Position numbers and translations under genes: made by a program
The notes under the pieces: generated by a model
Seen by the model: only the letters and a program-made list of their open reading frames with translations
Databases searched by the model: none
Told to the model about the DNA's origin: nothing
Part shown: in pieces, positions 1 through 10,763 of the stretch
How positions within the stretch are numbered: the first letter of the stretch is position 1
Layout of the letters: each line of letters opens with the position of its first letter
DNA from: Durusdinium trenchii
Lineage: Eukaryota > Sar > Dinophyceae > Suessiales > Symbiodiniaceae
DNA length: 64,000 nt
Assembly: GCA_963970005.1 (NCBI GenBank)
Contig: CAXAMN010001148.1
Span: 62,001-126,000, forward strand
Reading direction: 5' to 3'

Positions 1-456
1 AGACGCAAAGGCATCACAACTGTAACCAAACATCCATGAGAGAGTGAGCATTAATATCTGAAGTGCAAACTGCCATTTTGACACTGTCACATGACTAAAT
101 GTCCAACTGTGGGACCCCTGGCTAAGTACATACACAGACTCAAAGCAAAAACTCATTGACATGCTATAACAGCTTAATTGCACAAGACAGGTAAAACAAA
201 TTTCAAATTTGCAACGGCCATGTGTAGTAACAAGACATGTCACATCTGGAATCATGACCTTCATGACATCCAGTGCAGAGACCATATCAGGATTGGTTCG
301 AGCGTGTTCCAGAAGCGATGTCAAAGTCTGAGGAGCCATGGCTGATGGTAGTCCGGTCTGATGGCGGCTCGGTCAACTGTCAGGTGGCAAATGGCACTGC
401 AGCAGGAAATGACAACATTAGTCATATGAGGTAATTTTCTAACTTTTTCTTCATAG

Positions 457-492
457 ATTACCTAGGCGTTTTCCGGAAAACGCCTAGGTAAT
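457..492. repeat. 36-bp perfect palindrome, copy 1
   Basis: Reading outward from the central CCGG at 473-476, every base pairs with its partner to 457 and 492. The arms contain ACCTAGGCGTTTTCC and its complement. No loop separates the arms, so the DNA could extrude a cruciform and an RNA copy would be one long hairpin. The same 36-base core recurs at 575-610. No gene overlaps it. Confidence 0.95.
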
Positions 493-568
493 TTTATGTG
501 CACATTCCAATGGATTACATGCTCTTTACTTAGCTAAGTACAGCCAATGTAAATCATGATGCATGAAT

Positions 569-616
569 GATGAGATTACCTAGGCGTTTTCCGGAAAACG
601 CCTAGGTAATCTCATC
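569..616. repeat. 48-bp perfect palindrome, copy 2
   Basis: Centred between 592 and 593, this palindrome pairs without mismatch from 569 to 616. Its inner 36 bases (575-610) equal the palindrome at 457-492; the extra six bases per arm (GATGAG/CTCATC) are symmetric only here. The two cores lie 118 bp apart in start position and enclose about 80 bp of AT-rich unique sequence. This may be a tiny mobile unit with palindromic ends, or two insertions of one palindromic element. Confidence 0.95.
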
Positions 617-778
617 TCTCCAAATCCAAGCAAATCAATCAATCTGTCATGCACTTTTCAAATCCCCTGCACTCCGCATCGAATATTGAAAAGACAGTTG
701 GTCCACTGTCTAACCCCTGCCCAGACACAAATAGCTGGGTCTGAGCTTCAACCATTGTCATACAGCAAGTGGCAAGTG

Positions 779-2485
779 TCACTTGGTCAAGCCAATTACA
801 GCACACAAAAGCATTGCGCCAACGCAGGGCAGGCTCATGGCATTCCCTGCCATCTTGACACCTTCCCCATGTGAAACATGGCTAATGTCCAACTGTGGGC
901 TACCGCTGGCCTTGGCGGCCTCAGGTGTCACAGGGATGCAGTGCGTGGACAAGGCCTCTTCCACGCTCAGGAACTGCTGTCTCACCTGTGGCAAACAAAG
1001 ATGTAATAATTAAGCAAACTGCCTATCTAAAACGCATTGTCTGCAGCTAGCCTTGTAGAACATCCGCCCCGAACTTGTCAACAATGTTGGCAAAGGATCT
1101 GGAGGGGTAGCTCCACGTCCGCGACCATTCTTTGCCATCTGTGACAAGTCAACGATGACCTTCTTCGGCATATGCTTGCTGTATTGTTTGAGGTTGGCTG
1201 CCTCACGCCGGTCACGGGCTAATAGCACATGAAAAGCTATAATACAAATGAATCGACTGAACAAAAAACATTGGTCTGAGCGTGGTGCATCAGCATGTGA
1301 CAAACGGTGCGTCTGCTTGGGCGACCACCAGAACTTGTCACATGTGAAATCACGGTGAACACGTGAAGTCAATGTCCTCAACAACTGCCGCAGGTCCGGA
1401 TAACGTCAGGGTGCCAGGCAAGACGGTCCTTCCTGAAGGCCAACACATAAAGGCGTGTCCTGCTGGCTGGAAGACCAAACAATTGTGGATCAATGCGCGC
1501 GTGCATGACCTGCCACTTTGTCCCCAGGGCACGTGTCAACAGAGTCAGGTCATACTCTGTGACATTCTCCCACAGCAGAATGTCGCTGTTGTCACCATTT
1601 TTGTGAAGCTTGAAGTATCGCCGATGTGTCTTGACCACAGGATCAAGGGCCTTGCGCCGCTTGCCCATCATGGAATATGAGACACATGGACCTCCTGGCT
1701 GAAACAAGATTCACTTTAACCATCGTGCGTGTGGCAAAGACTGACAATCACATGTCTTTCAATTCAATCAGTCCGTCCTGCCACGTTGACACGCATACCT
1801 CGGCAGGCAATCCCGTTACATTAATTTATGTGCTCTGCTTGACATGAGCCAACTTTCAATGCGCTTGCAAGCTGCGAGTAGTCGACTTCACTGGGCAAAC
1901 CTTGTCATGTGTCATGCAGTGGCAGCTCCCCTTCTCCGGAAAGAACCCCATGATATCGGGAGCAACGCACATGCCATATGTATTCTTGAGAATCATCCAA
2001 AAACTGATCGCACTGTCAACACAGACTCAAGGATGCATGAACAGTCTGGGTGAGTTGTGCCCTGCCTTCTGACAACTGGCATTGCATTCCACAGCCCAGT
2101 CGAAGATCACTGGATGGCTGGATGAAAACGACAAATATGGCTTAGCAGCATTCGACAAACTCAAAGCTGCCTTGGTGCAAGCTGTCCATCTTTCACTCTA
2201 AGAATCGTGGACAAATGGCACGCGCGCACATGCACTTGAAATTGAAACATTTGTTAAAAGGCTAACGACCGACTCTGCACAGCCCACGCCGGAGAAAGCA
2301 GTGCCCATACACCACGACCATGACCGTAAACGTCTGGCGAGGAAGTCCTTGCCCAGTGCCCGCTCCATTCTCTTCATGAACACCTTGGCCCAGGTGAAGG
2401 AACACTTGACATCAGCCGGGCCATCTGGGCCATCAAAGGGGATCGGCACATTGGTCTTCCGGAAGCACTTCCTCAGCAGGAACAA
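779..2485 (-). CDS. DNA (cytosine-5) methyltransferase-like gene, multi-exon
   Basis: Minus-strand open segments carry the C5-methyltransferase motifs in the correct order. The 2485-2198 segment has motif I (GTAFSGVGCAE). A short exon near 2117-2060 reads VIFDWAVECNASCQ, the acidic motif II/ECN region, after a CATCCAG acceptor. The 1707-1378 segment has motif IV with the catalytic Pro-Cys (PGGPCVSYS), the ENV motif VI (LLWENVTEYD) and motif VIII (LFGLPASRTRLYVLAF). The 1240-1070 segment ends in PLPTLLTSSGRMFY (motif IX-like), and the last exon (about 985-779) has GNAMSLPC (motif X) before the stop. Family members flip cytosine out of the helix and methylate C5 using S-adenosylmethionine. At least five exons are needed; the first exon and start codon are uncertain. 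The copy looks catalytically complete. Whether it acts on DNA, or came from a mobile element, is unknown. Confidence 0.72.
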
Positions 2486-3094
2486 CTTTGATGGTAAGCA
2501 TCAAAAAATAGTCATGGTTTAACACTTGTCATGTCAAGCAAGGCTCTCTTTCTTCAAATGATACTTCTTCACAGCCTTATTCTTCTTCATGACCTTCATG
2601 GGCCTTACAGTAGTTTCTTTCGATGGGACAACGCGCTGACAAGAACTCTGAGTCTCAAAAAGGTGGCAGGATGGGGATCAGACTTTGGCATGCGGTCAAC
2701 TATCACGTGACAGCAGGAGTGATGACTAGCGAAGCTGCTTGAGCCACTTGCACGCTGCAAAAGACTTCCACAAACCAACTAAACTGTAACTGCGTGCAGG
2801 CTGCAATGTGAACAATGTGAAGCGTCACTTCAAGGGCCACACGGTCCAAGTTGAAGTCGACCTGGTAGGCCGACGAGTTGCCAGACTCTTTTCACATGAC
2901 TGATGCCCATCAAACATCAAGCTTATCAGTCACATGGTAGAATTTAAGCCGTGATATGGACTTTTTATCCAGGCGACAACACTGAGGCTGCTCCAACAAT
3001 GAGTGACAAAGATGGCAGGACCATCAAGGCAACAATTCTGAAACACGAGCCTTGAGAAACAAATCCATTGCCTTCAGGTCTTGCCTTTTGGGTT
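2486..3094. other. Intergenic spacer without a recognised gene
   Basis: Between the methyltransferase gene and the kinase stop codon I see no convincing coding exon on either strand. The stretch contains dispersed ACATG/TGTCA words like those elsewhere in the first 7 kb. It could hold the promoter and 5' exon of the methyltransferase gene. Confidence 0.4.
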
Positions 3095-4270
3095 TTAACT
3101 CGACTCCAAGTCCTGCCCATGTCGTAACATGACAGCACGTGCTATGCGGGTATCTCTGGCACTGCGCCAAATGTGGAACTCTTCTCCTGTCATTGACCCC
3201 TTGGACATGACCACTTCGCGTATGACATGTGGCTCTCTGAACAAAACAGCTTCAGATGCCAGCACATCAAAGGCTGAGCAGCAAGCGGCATATATGTCAG
3301 CTTCGAACCTGAAAGTAACTTGGCTATCAGGATGCAGAAGCAATTCAGGTGCCCGATACGGTTCTGTGTAATAGTGACGCCCAAGCCCTTGTATCTTCTG
3401 CCTCCCGTCTGGCAAACATTTGGCACAGCACAAGTCTGCAAGCTTCACCACTGCACCCTTATTAAACACAAGGCAATTGGCCGGTTTGATGTCACAGTGG
3501 ACCACCTGCTTGGCGTGCAAATACATCAAGGCATGTGTCATTTGGCAAAGAATTTGCCATCGATGAAGTTGGATGGAACGCTCACATCTGGCAGAGTGTC
3601 TGCTGACTCCACGTGGCCAAAGCGGGTTCTTCTGCAACCAACTTCTCAAGCGCATCTCTGCCATCTCGAGGAGCAAAGCCACAGCACCACCTGGAGAAAT
3701 CGCAAACCCAAAACACTTGACAACCCAACAACTGTCAAATGTCTTCAAAATGTTCTTCTCGCGCTCAATATCTTCAACGGTTGGCTCGTCAACAGGTGGG
3801 CATGTCTGGCTGTCAGCTGCCTTTGGAAGTTTTGCTGCAACGGTCAAGCCTGTAAATTTTTCCTTGAAAGCAAAAACGACTCCATATGTTCCTTGGCCTT
3901 GGCCAAGCACTGACTGTTTGGAGAAGGATCCTAAATGGCACACAAATTCATGCTCGGCAACTGGCACATTTTCATCTGTCAGCACGCCGTGTGTCAGAGT
4001 CAGGTCGTCAGATGTCATACCAAGAACTGATTCCCGTTCTCGCTTCTTTTGACGGCCATGTGACATTGCCAATTCCCTGTAGTGGTTCTTCTCGTCCTCA
4101 CTGAGCAACTGCCACTTGTAAGCTGGCTCACTGAACCACAATGTCTTCTTGTACAGCCGATGCGTTGGTTTACCTTTTCCCTTGGAGTTCTTGGCAAGTG
4201 TCTGCAAGAAAATTGCATATGACGAAGGCGGCCGTCCGACGCCAAGCTTTTTGTTGGACGTGTACGACAT
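3095..4270 (-). CDS. HMG-box and protein kinase fusion protein, single exon
   Basis: A 391-residue uninterrupted ORF. Residues 12-72 resemble an HMG box (GRPPSSYAIFLQTLA, then W-x-LSEDEKNHYRELA), a minor-groove DNA-binding fold. Residues 115-345 are a eukaryotic protein-kinase domain: glycine loop LGQGQGTYGVV (122-132), ATP-site lysine K147 in TVAAKLP, catalytic loop VVHCDIKPANCL (256-267; D260, K262, N265), and APE at 308-310. Two usual residues are changed: HRD is HCD, and the metal-binding DFG reads DLC at 279-281, keeping Asp. The C-lobe is short, ending about 80 residues after APE. It has no introns, unlike the methyltransferase gene 0.6 kb downstream on the same strand, which suggests a retrocopy or a mobile-element cargo. 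Activity is plausible but unproven. The HMG assignment is less sure than the kinase. Confidence 0.82.
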   Translation of the reverse strand: MSYTSNKKLGVGRPPSSYAIFLQTLAKNSKGKGKPTHRLYKKTLWFSEPAYKWQLLSEDEKNHYRELAMSHGRQKKRERESVLGMTSDDLTLTHGVLTDENVPVAEHEFVCHLGSFSKQSVLGQGQGTYGVVFAFKEKFTGLTVAAKLPKAADSQTCPPVDEPTVEDIEREKNILKTFDSCWVVKCFGFAISPGGAVALLLEMAEMRLRSWLQKNPLWPRGVSRHSARCERSIQLHRWQILCQMTHALMYLHAKQVVHCDIKPANCLVFNKGAVVKLADLCCAKCLPDGRQKIQGLGRHYYTEPYRAPELLLHPDSQVTFRFEADIYAACCSAFDVLASEAVLFREPHVIREVVMSKGSMTGEEFHIWRSARDTRIARAVMLRHGQDLESS

Positions 4271-4945
4271 AGCAGCTCCGTCGCGAGTTAAATGACAATA
4301 GACCGATGAATTGTTAAGTTACTAAAAACTGTGATTGAACATGAACTACTGTGAGTCTATGCGTCACTGTTATTACACATGTCATTTGGGCCAACTCCCA
4401 TTTGGATCAAAAATGGTCAAAAATGTATCAACGCAACTAAATACTGTGAAGTTGACTGACCTGGCCTGGCATAGAACTGCAAGCAGGAGCTCCAGAAGTA
4501 GTTCTAGCCTTGCCCCAACAAAGTTTTGGTCGTTTGGGTTCTTCGGAATCACTGAAATAGTCTGGTCGTCACTGAGAAACTATACCGGCTGAGTCTGAGA
4601 AGATAGCCAATCATCAGCACATACGGGTGACCCGACATGGTTCAAAAAAGCCACATGGTTTCCAGATTTCATTATTGTTCAACAAAACAGCAAACTTTGT
4701 GGCTCAAACAGCGTGACTCCATTTTGCTCCCCCTTCATCGGTCAGTCCGGAGTCCTGATATCCGGATCCAAAATCATGTGACACATGTCAAAACACTGGC
4801 ACATAGTGCCTGCCCAGCTGTCATGTGAGTCAGCCGTACCGCCGGAGGAAAAGACCACCAATACGCCATTTCAACTCCCCGTCACCTAAGCGGCTGGCCA
4901 GTCAAATGTCAAGTTTATTGACTTAATAAATAAGTGCTGTGCTGT

Positions 4946-5488
4946 CTAGATGCTTCCTGTGGCACTGGTCGGCAAGAAAACGAACACTTCAGGTTCATGG
5001 GCAAACATGCTCGGCGCAGCGTGCCACAGCTCACCTTCGATCTGGATGAGGCATTGCCACTTCGTTCCCTGCGCAACATCACGCATCGTTTGAAACGTGT
5101 CAGCTCTCACAACTCTCACCACATCAGCCCTCACCCAAGATCGCACCTCTAAATTGAGATCACGAACAAGCCTGCATATGTCATGGTGAAGCTCTGGATG
5201 GTGGCACAGTTTCTCACGTAAACGGTGGGAAAACGCTTTCCTGGTGTCAGAAGCTGCAACCTCTCCCACACACACACACGGGATTGTACGAATGACAGCT
5301 GCCATTAAGTCGAGCTGCCCCACAGCACTGTGTTCATTGATATCGTCAGGCAGAATCTTGCGCCCACCATCCATCCTGAGGTGAACAACGTTAACTGACT
5401 CAAAGGTTGCAAACCAACAAGTAAAAGTACAAGCACAAGCACATGGCAACTTGGCAGTGGCCCAAGCTACTCCTGATATCTTGGCCAA
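4946..5488 (-). CDS. Unrecognised ORF, 180 residues
   Basis: An open frame on the same strand as its neighbours. The stretch from about residue 35 to the end looks protein-like: charged, helical (FSHRLREKLCHHPELHHDIC, then LVRDLNLEVRSWVRADVVRV), ending in hydrophobic EVFVFLP. The first 30 residues are Cys/Ala-rich and may be intron or leader. I cannot place it in a family. It lies between the acidic ORF at 6220-5876 and the HMG-kinase, all transcribed leftward. Confidence 0.35.
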   Translation of the reverse strand: MAKISGVAWATAKLPCACACTFTCWFATFESVNVVHLRMDGGRKILPDDINEHSAVGQLDLMAAVIRTIPCVCVGEVAASDTRKAFSHRLREKLCHHPELHHDICRLVRDLNLEVRSWVRADVVRVVRADTFQTMRDVAQGTKWQCLIQIEGELWHAAPSMFAHEPEVFVFLPTSATGSI

Positions 5489-5875
5489 GGTTGGTAGGTC
5501 TCCTGCCAGGATTTAAGCATGCGCAAACACAGCAACCACCATTGCAGCAACACACCCCTCCTCTTCAAAGAAAGGCACATGGATAGGAATGGCCAAGACT
5601 GTGGCCCACATGGCAGGGTGCATCTGCTCCAAATCCATGGGGCACAATGCTAAGCGACTCAAATATCAAATGTCAAACGTCTGCAAGCCATAAAATAAAC
5701 GTGTCAAATGGTCCAAACTATGATTGAACGCAGCAAATGGCACATGACAAATGCACAAGTTCTAGAGCTCTTTTTCCCGCCGAGCTGAATTTTTGCACAA
5801 ACGTCATGTGACACATGTCACATTGACACATGTCACATCAGTCAAGCCGCCAATTCAAAGAGTCAAGGGCAACAT

Positions 5876-6220
5876 CTATATGAAATCATTGATTTCATTG
5901 AGGTCCTCGACTGTTGGCTGCGTTTGTGGAGCTTCCTCCACTGTTGGCTGTGGACCTGGAGTTTCCTCCGACTCGGTGTCAGTCGCGGTCACTTGGCACT
6001 GTGAAACCTCGATCCTGCGGCGCTTCTCGGGCGTCTGATGGCACATGTCTTTGAACTGTGTCGAGGGGGTCAAGGTCCCTTTGAAAGCAACTTCTCGGCC
6101 TGGCCCACGAATTTCCATCTTGAAGTGCCATTTGTCAGAGGCACGTGTGTCACTTGACTGAGCGTCACGTGACTCTGCGTCCGATGGATCCTGAAAGGTG
6201 TGGCAAACGGCACATGGCAA
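5876..6220 (-). CDS. Unrecognised acidic ORF with TVEE/TVED repeat
   Basis: A 114-residue open frame. Its middle reads KWHFKMEIRGPGREVAFKG, followed by a basic EKRRRIE patch that could be a nuclear localisation signal. The C-terminus has two imperfect copies of a QPTVEEAPQT-type repeat and an acidic tail. It starts about 50 bp after the stop of the decayed gag and could be a downstream gene of the same element or an exon of another gene. No family recognised. Confidence 0.35.
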   Translation of the reverse strand: MPCAVCHTFQDPSDAESRDAQSSDTRASDKWHFKMEIRGPGREVAFKGTLTPSTQFKDMCHQTPEKRRRIEVSQCQVTATDTESEETPGPQPTVEEAPQTQPTVEDLNEINDFI

Positions 6221-6273
6221 ATGTCACAAGTTCGACAAGCAGGACTATAAATTTCCACTGACCCTAGTCCAAG

Positions 6274-7276
6274 TCAAGCGACAGTGACGCGGACCTCATA
6301 TAGTCCTTTCTGCCACTGAATGGCTTCCAGGATGTTCTTGGGCTCAATCTTCCGGAAATTGGGGCCATGCGGAACAGTAGGACGTGACATGTTTAACACA
6401 TGACTTCGGCTCAGGTTGAGGGAATGCCTTGTCGTGGCGTAGCTGCTCAACTTGTCGAAGAAGCTCTCGAAGTCGCTGAATTCATCTGCCCTCAACATGA
6501 ATGTCTCCTCAAGCGACTCCGGCATCAACCTGTAAAGCCCTGCAATCAATGAATCATCCGACACAACACAAGGATTGCCAGCATTGTCTGTAAACTCCTC
6601 ATACTGCTTCTTCTTTGTCAACCAACGCTCAAGCGAACTTCCCAGCTCTTCAACTGACTTGCACTTGCTGGGGTTTTGAACCATGCTCAAAATGCATCGA
6701 GCTCGTGGGGTCATACTCGTTGATCAACCTCCTCCAGGCCTCAAGGCTGTCTGTACCTGAATTGCAGACAACTCTAATATTGGCGTCACCTGTTGTAAAT
6801 GAAGTCAAATAAGCTCCAAGGCCCTCCAACATGGTGTCAATGCCATCGAAGCGCTCCCGCACACGTCGTTCCAGGTCACCTTTGTCTCTCCGAAGTGGGC
6901 CTCCTTGACAATGGTTTTGCGCTGCTTGCCAGCCCATGACAGCACAACTTCAACATCTCCACCAAACTTGGCCTTCGCAAAGGTCTTGAACTTGTAGACC
7001 CACTCCGAAAAGTCCTGGTCGCTCTTCCCTGAAAACTTGAAGGGCTGTCCAACACCTTTTGTATCAACCAACTCGCTCTTCTGCGATCCGGCCAGCCTCA
7101 AAGTTTGCAATGCTTCTCTCCTCCTCTGCTCGAGCCGCTCGACCGAACGCATCCTGCAGCTGGTGTTGAAGCTGCATCATCTGCTGCTGATGACTTAGCA
7201 GCATCTCCTGCTCAACTTGGATCTGAGCCTGCAAGTCCAACAGCGGGTCCATCCCCTGTGCACTGGGTGACCCCAT
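6274..7276 (-). pseudogene. gag: Ty1/copia-like gag, frameshifted remnant
   Basis: Four consecutive minus-strand frames together spell a dinoflagellate copia-type Gag. It begins MGSPSAQGMDPLLDLQAQIQ with a Gln-rich coiled coil (7276-7064). It continues with PFKFSGKSDQDFSEWVYKF (7152-6805), then IDTMLEGLGAYLTSFTTGDA (6937-6650), then MVQNPSKCKSVEELGSSLERW and the MPESLEETFMLRADEF segment (6714-6274). At least three frame changes, near 7090, 6870 and 6690, break it. Gag forms the particle that packages element RNA. The expected CCHC zinc knuckle and downstream protease are missing: after SLNLSR the sequence diverges, so the copy is truncated at its 3' side near 6400. Confidence 0.8.
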
Positions 7277-7749
7277 GCCAACTACCTCTCGCAGCTTGGT
7301 ACACTTCCTCGATTTGTGCCCGACTCGTGCAGACTTACGCTACCATGATCGAGTCCTATGCTCAACGGAAAGCTTCTTTTGGGCCGCGATGCTCGAACAT
7401 CGAACAAAATCTAAATACATATATATATATATATACATATACATTGTGATTGACGCAAAGGTAGCAACAAAAGATCCTCCTTCCCTCGCACAGCCGCGCG
7501 CGTTTTCCACTCACAGCTCACCTGAAGGTTGGTACGAACGGTCGGGCGCCTCGCCCTGCAGTGTCCTCATTGCTTCTATGGCTCAGGTCACGGGTGACCC
7601 ACCCTACACCACCCTTGCGGCCTCGCGCACTCGTGGCTTCGGACATGAACGCACCTGAGTGGGTCAAGACTGATTCCTGAGTGACTGAAAGGTTCGAAAT
7701 TCACACTCATCAAAAATTCTATCAATCTTTTCTTTTGGTTGTGCGTCGG
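7277..7749. other. Spacer between gag and copia remnant, possible LTR region
   Basis: This 470-bp stretch separates the 3' end of one copia pol remnant from the start of a gag on the same strand. That is where an LTR and leader would be expected. It holds an AT microsatellite and no open frame that I trust. A second LTR copy was not found by eye. Confidence 0.3.
7417..7443. repeat. AT microsatellite
   Basis: An uninterrupted run of AT dinucleotides, ending in ATACATATACAT. It lies upstream of the gag remnant on the coding strand. Confidence 0.9.
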
Positions 7750-8990
7750 TCATACTTCTTGCTGCTGATCCTCCATCAGAGGGATTCCAGACTCAAGCCA
7801 CCTAAGGCGTGTTCTGCTGTCAGCTCGCTCTTTCAGCACTTGCAGTTCGTCGTTTAATTGATACATGCCTCGTTGCAAAGTGTATCGGAGGAAAGTTCCT
7901 TGCATCACCTGAGTTATAGTGCATCAGCAAGCTGCGCTCCTGTATGAACCCATCTTAATTGAATGCCTTCGGATAGCAAATCTTTTATTGCCTTTGCTTG
8001 AAGTTGTGTTCGGAATTCCTGGCAATTTGGTTGAGCAGTTCGGGTAACCAAATCATACAAAGATTTGCAATCTGTGACCGCTACTGATCGTGGCAAACAC
8101 TGGGCTAAAGCTGTCGTGGATTGGATTGGTTTGGGTTCACTCTTAAAAACCTCATGTGGTCGTTTCCAATTGACTTGGGGATTCTGGATCCATGCCCAAT
8201 AGAGTCTCATCCAAGATAGCTGATCTAAGCTTGTCTGGAGTGACGTCGCTTCGGCTGACAAGGTACTCGAAAGTACTTTCTGGATCTTGCGACAACCCCA
8301 GGACAATGGGCTGACTGGACATTGATAGTTCTCACTTATATATCCCTATGGGTGGCCAAGATGATCATACCTGTGTGACTTTCTGGACTCTTGGCTGACG
8401 CAAATGATGCGTCCGAGAATAACAAGAATCTGAGATCCTTGATTGGGATGGGTTGGATTCTTATGCATGTGTCTTTGTACCGTTTGGCTTCATGAAGTAC
8501 ACGGTTAGCATCGTGCAACGTTTGGACCGTGGCTTTATTAATCTCACTTTGGATATAGCTTAGTCGACTTGAAAGATCCGGTCTCGTGTTGATGCTCGCA
8601 TACTGAAGACTTCCCACAAGTGCACGGAGCGAGTGTCTCTCTTCGGAGGTCACCTCATCCGCCAGACATGTTCGTCTGCTTGCATTCATGTGGATTGGCT
8701 CGATCTTGCTAACAGACTTGGATTGGGACATGATGATGCTTTTGTCGGCCTGTTGGTTCATTTCAACACCTGTGAACGTGAATTTACCTACTTTCTTCGA
8801 TCCAAATGGGAATTTGGCTTCTAGCTTTGAGATTTGTTCTTCAAAGTATTGATCCCCTCCACCTAGAGCATCATCCCCGAAATCTTGTTTTGTCCTGGTT
8901 TGTATAGTACGTATGCGCATGGGTCGAAGGGTGCTGGAATGAAGTTCAAATCACGAAGGGTCCGGTCCAATTCCTTGCGCCACCCATACG
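7750..8990 (-). pseudogene. pol: Ty1/copia-like reverse transcriptase C-terminus and RNase H, decayed
   Basis: The first part (about 8990-8336) covers the RT thumb/connection: YGWRKELDRTLRDL, FTFTGVEMNQQADKS, then LRALVGSLQYASINTRPDLS. It reaches the RNase H motif FLLFSDASFASAKS. After a stop near 8336 and a frame change it resumes with KIQKVLSSTLSAEATSLQ (RNase H Glu), AVTDCKSLYDL (Asp) and WVHTGAQLADAL. A two-base insertion near 7915 puts a stop after ADAL. Beyond it the other frame restores the usual tail (GTFLRYTLQRGMYQLNDELQ) to 7750. The RT palm with its YVDD box is absent. Confidence 0.8.
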
Positions 8991-9501
8991 CTAGTTATCC
9001 CAAACAACGCAACTGGGCCGCCGTGAGCTCGAGGAGATAGGTGAACTTGTCTGTTTTCAACACTTCACCCTCACTTCCTGCCGGTCTTCTCCTCAAGGCG
9101 GGCGCACGAGCCGCTGGACGCCTCCTAACCGACATCACCACCACCTGTCGTTATACTTCTCTTGCTTGGCCCTCCGCGTTATACCCTTGTTTTTGCCGGT
9201 GTACCAGCGGGGGTGTGAACTCCAAGGTATGGGCCCAATCCACCCGCGCCCTCGTCCCCTGGCAATGGGTGGTGGACTTGAGTCCCGGGCTGGTGCAGGC
9301 GGCGGCCCTGGCGGGGTGTGAGGGCTCTTCGGCCTGGGCGGTGTTGGAAGCCTCTTGAGGGTCTTTCCTTTTCGCTGCTCTCACCCGCGAGCCAGACACA
9401 GAGCTGCCTGGACTAGTCGACCTCCTGCGCCTCTTTCGATCTCTCTTCTCTTTCTCTCTCCTCCTCTTCTCCTTTTTCTTCCTCTGCCTGGTTGAACTGC
9501 T

Positions 9502-10085
9502 TCATGATGATGGGCTCTTCTCTTTCTTCTGCTTCTTGGCTTTGGGAGTCTCCTTTGACTCCCTTCCTGGGCTGTTGGCAACGGCTTCACGGGATTCCTC
9601 AACCTCTGGGGGTTTGTCACCTAGGGCCTTAGGGACGAGGCACTGGGAGGTCACTCGCTCACCTCCCCTCTCACGGAAGTTTGGGGGAACTGGTGGTGCC
9701 TTTGGTGGGGCAGGCACGGATGGTCGCGGCTTCTCGGATGGGGTGGCTTCTTCTCTGGATGGCTTGGATTCTTTGGGCTCGGACGGATGGGCGTGCTTCT
9801 CCCGGTTCTCTTCTCTTCGCTTTAGCGGGCTCCTCTCTCGGGCACCTGAGGCACGTGGACGGCTTTCCTCCTCCTTGGCTTCTAACTCTCGAAGCTTTCC
9901 AATCCACTCTTCCAAGAGTGAATGGCACTCCTGGAGAAAAACCACCGCTGACTCGTCTCGGTCCGCAGCGACCACGCTCCTCAGGGATACCTGAAGCTGC
10001 CAACCACGCCGACAGGGTTCACACACTGTGAGCCCTGTCTCTCGAACGACGAAGTGTTGGCAGCGTCCGGATTCTTGGGATCCAC
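9502..10085 (-). CDS. Charged low-complexity protein fragment with Cys motif
   Basis: The open frame begins near SGRCQHFVVRETGLTVCEPC, giving a Cys-x13-Cys-x2-Cys pattern. It continues through a helical segment (FLQECHSLLEEWIGKLRELE) and then a long Lys/Arg/Glu/Pro/Ser tract ending KKQKKEKSPSS. From 9501 to about 9151 two other frames continue Arg/Lys-rich low-complexity sequence, so the original protein was probably longer and is now out of frame. No recognised family; it resembles an exon or retroelement ORF with a disordered basic tail. Confidence 0.4.
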
Positions 10086-10763
10086 TCCCATCAACTTCCC
10101 TTTATGAGCCCGATGCTACGGTGAACTTAGATTGGTTCTGTGCTTAAACATGAAGACATTAGTCCATATGCGCGCACATGCTCATGACACATTTTTTCAG
10201 GCTCAAGTCGAGGGTCCACTGTAAGTTGGCCTTTGGTCCACTGGACCACATGCAATGTCAATTAGATGACGTTTGCTCCATTGGCTGTCTAATTTTTATG
10301 CGTTGTTAAATTAGCATACGTCCAATCCTTCTTGGAATCACTGTCGAACAACCGTTCCCGGGGTGACAACTTGGAGTGGAACAGAACCTAGACACGTCCT
10401 GCCAGCTGGCACAACCTTTTGCCCCGGCTGAGAGGAAACATGAAGCAAATCACTTCAAAGTTGAAAAATTAAGTAAATAGATTATATAATATACGTGTAT
10501 AGATTTACAATCTTGACGCAACTTTGTGACTTCGCTCGAGCCTGCATGCACCAGCTGCCATTCCAATTTCCTGACGCGTCGAATTTTGAGGTAAAGAAAA
10601 CGGATCTTTCCCGAAGAAGATGGTGATGATGCAAAACCCCACAAGCAGAAGAAGGCTCACTAAGGTCCCGGGGAGCTTCGCGCACGGTTTCTGGCGGCAG
10701 TTGTGTTTGACTATGTTTCAAGAATCCGCCGACCCCACACCGTGGGGTGAGGCGTGACTGTCG
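10086..10763. other. Noncoding stretch
   Basis: I find no supported gene here. Short open frames on the minus strand (10721-10450) have no protein-like pattern. The region ends in GC-rich sequence next to the CTAAGG repeat block. Confidence 0.3.
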
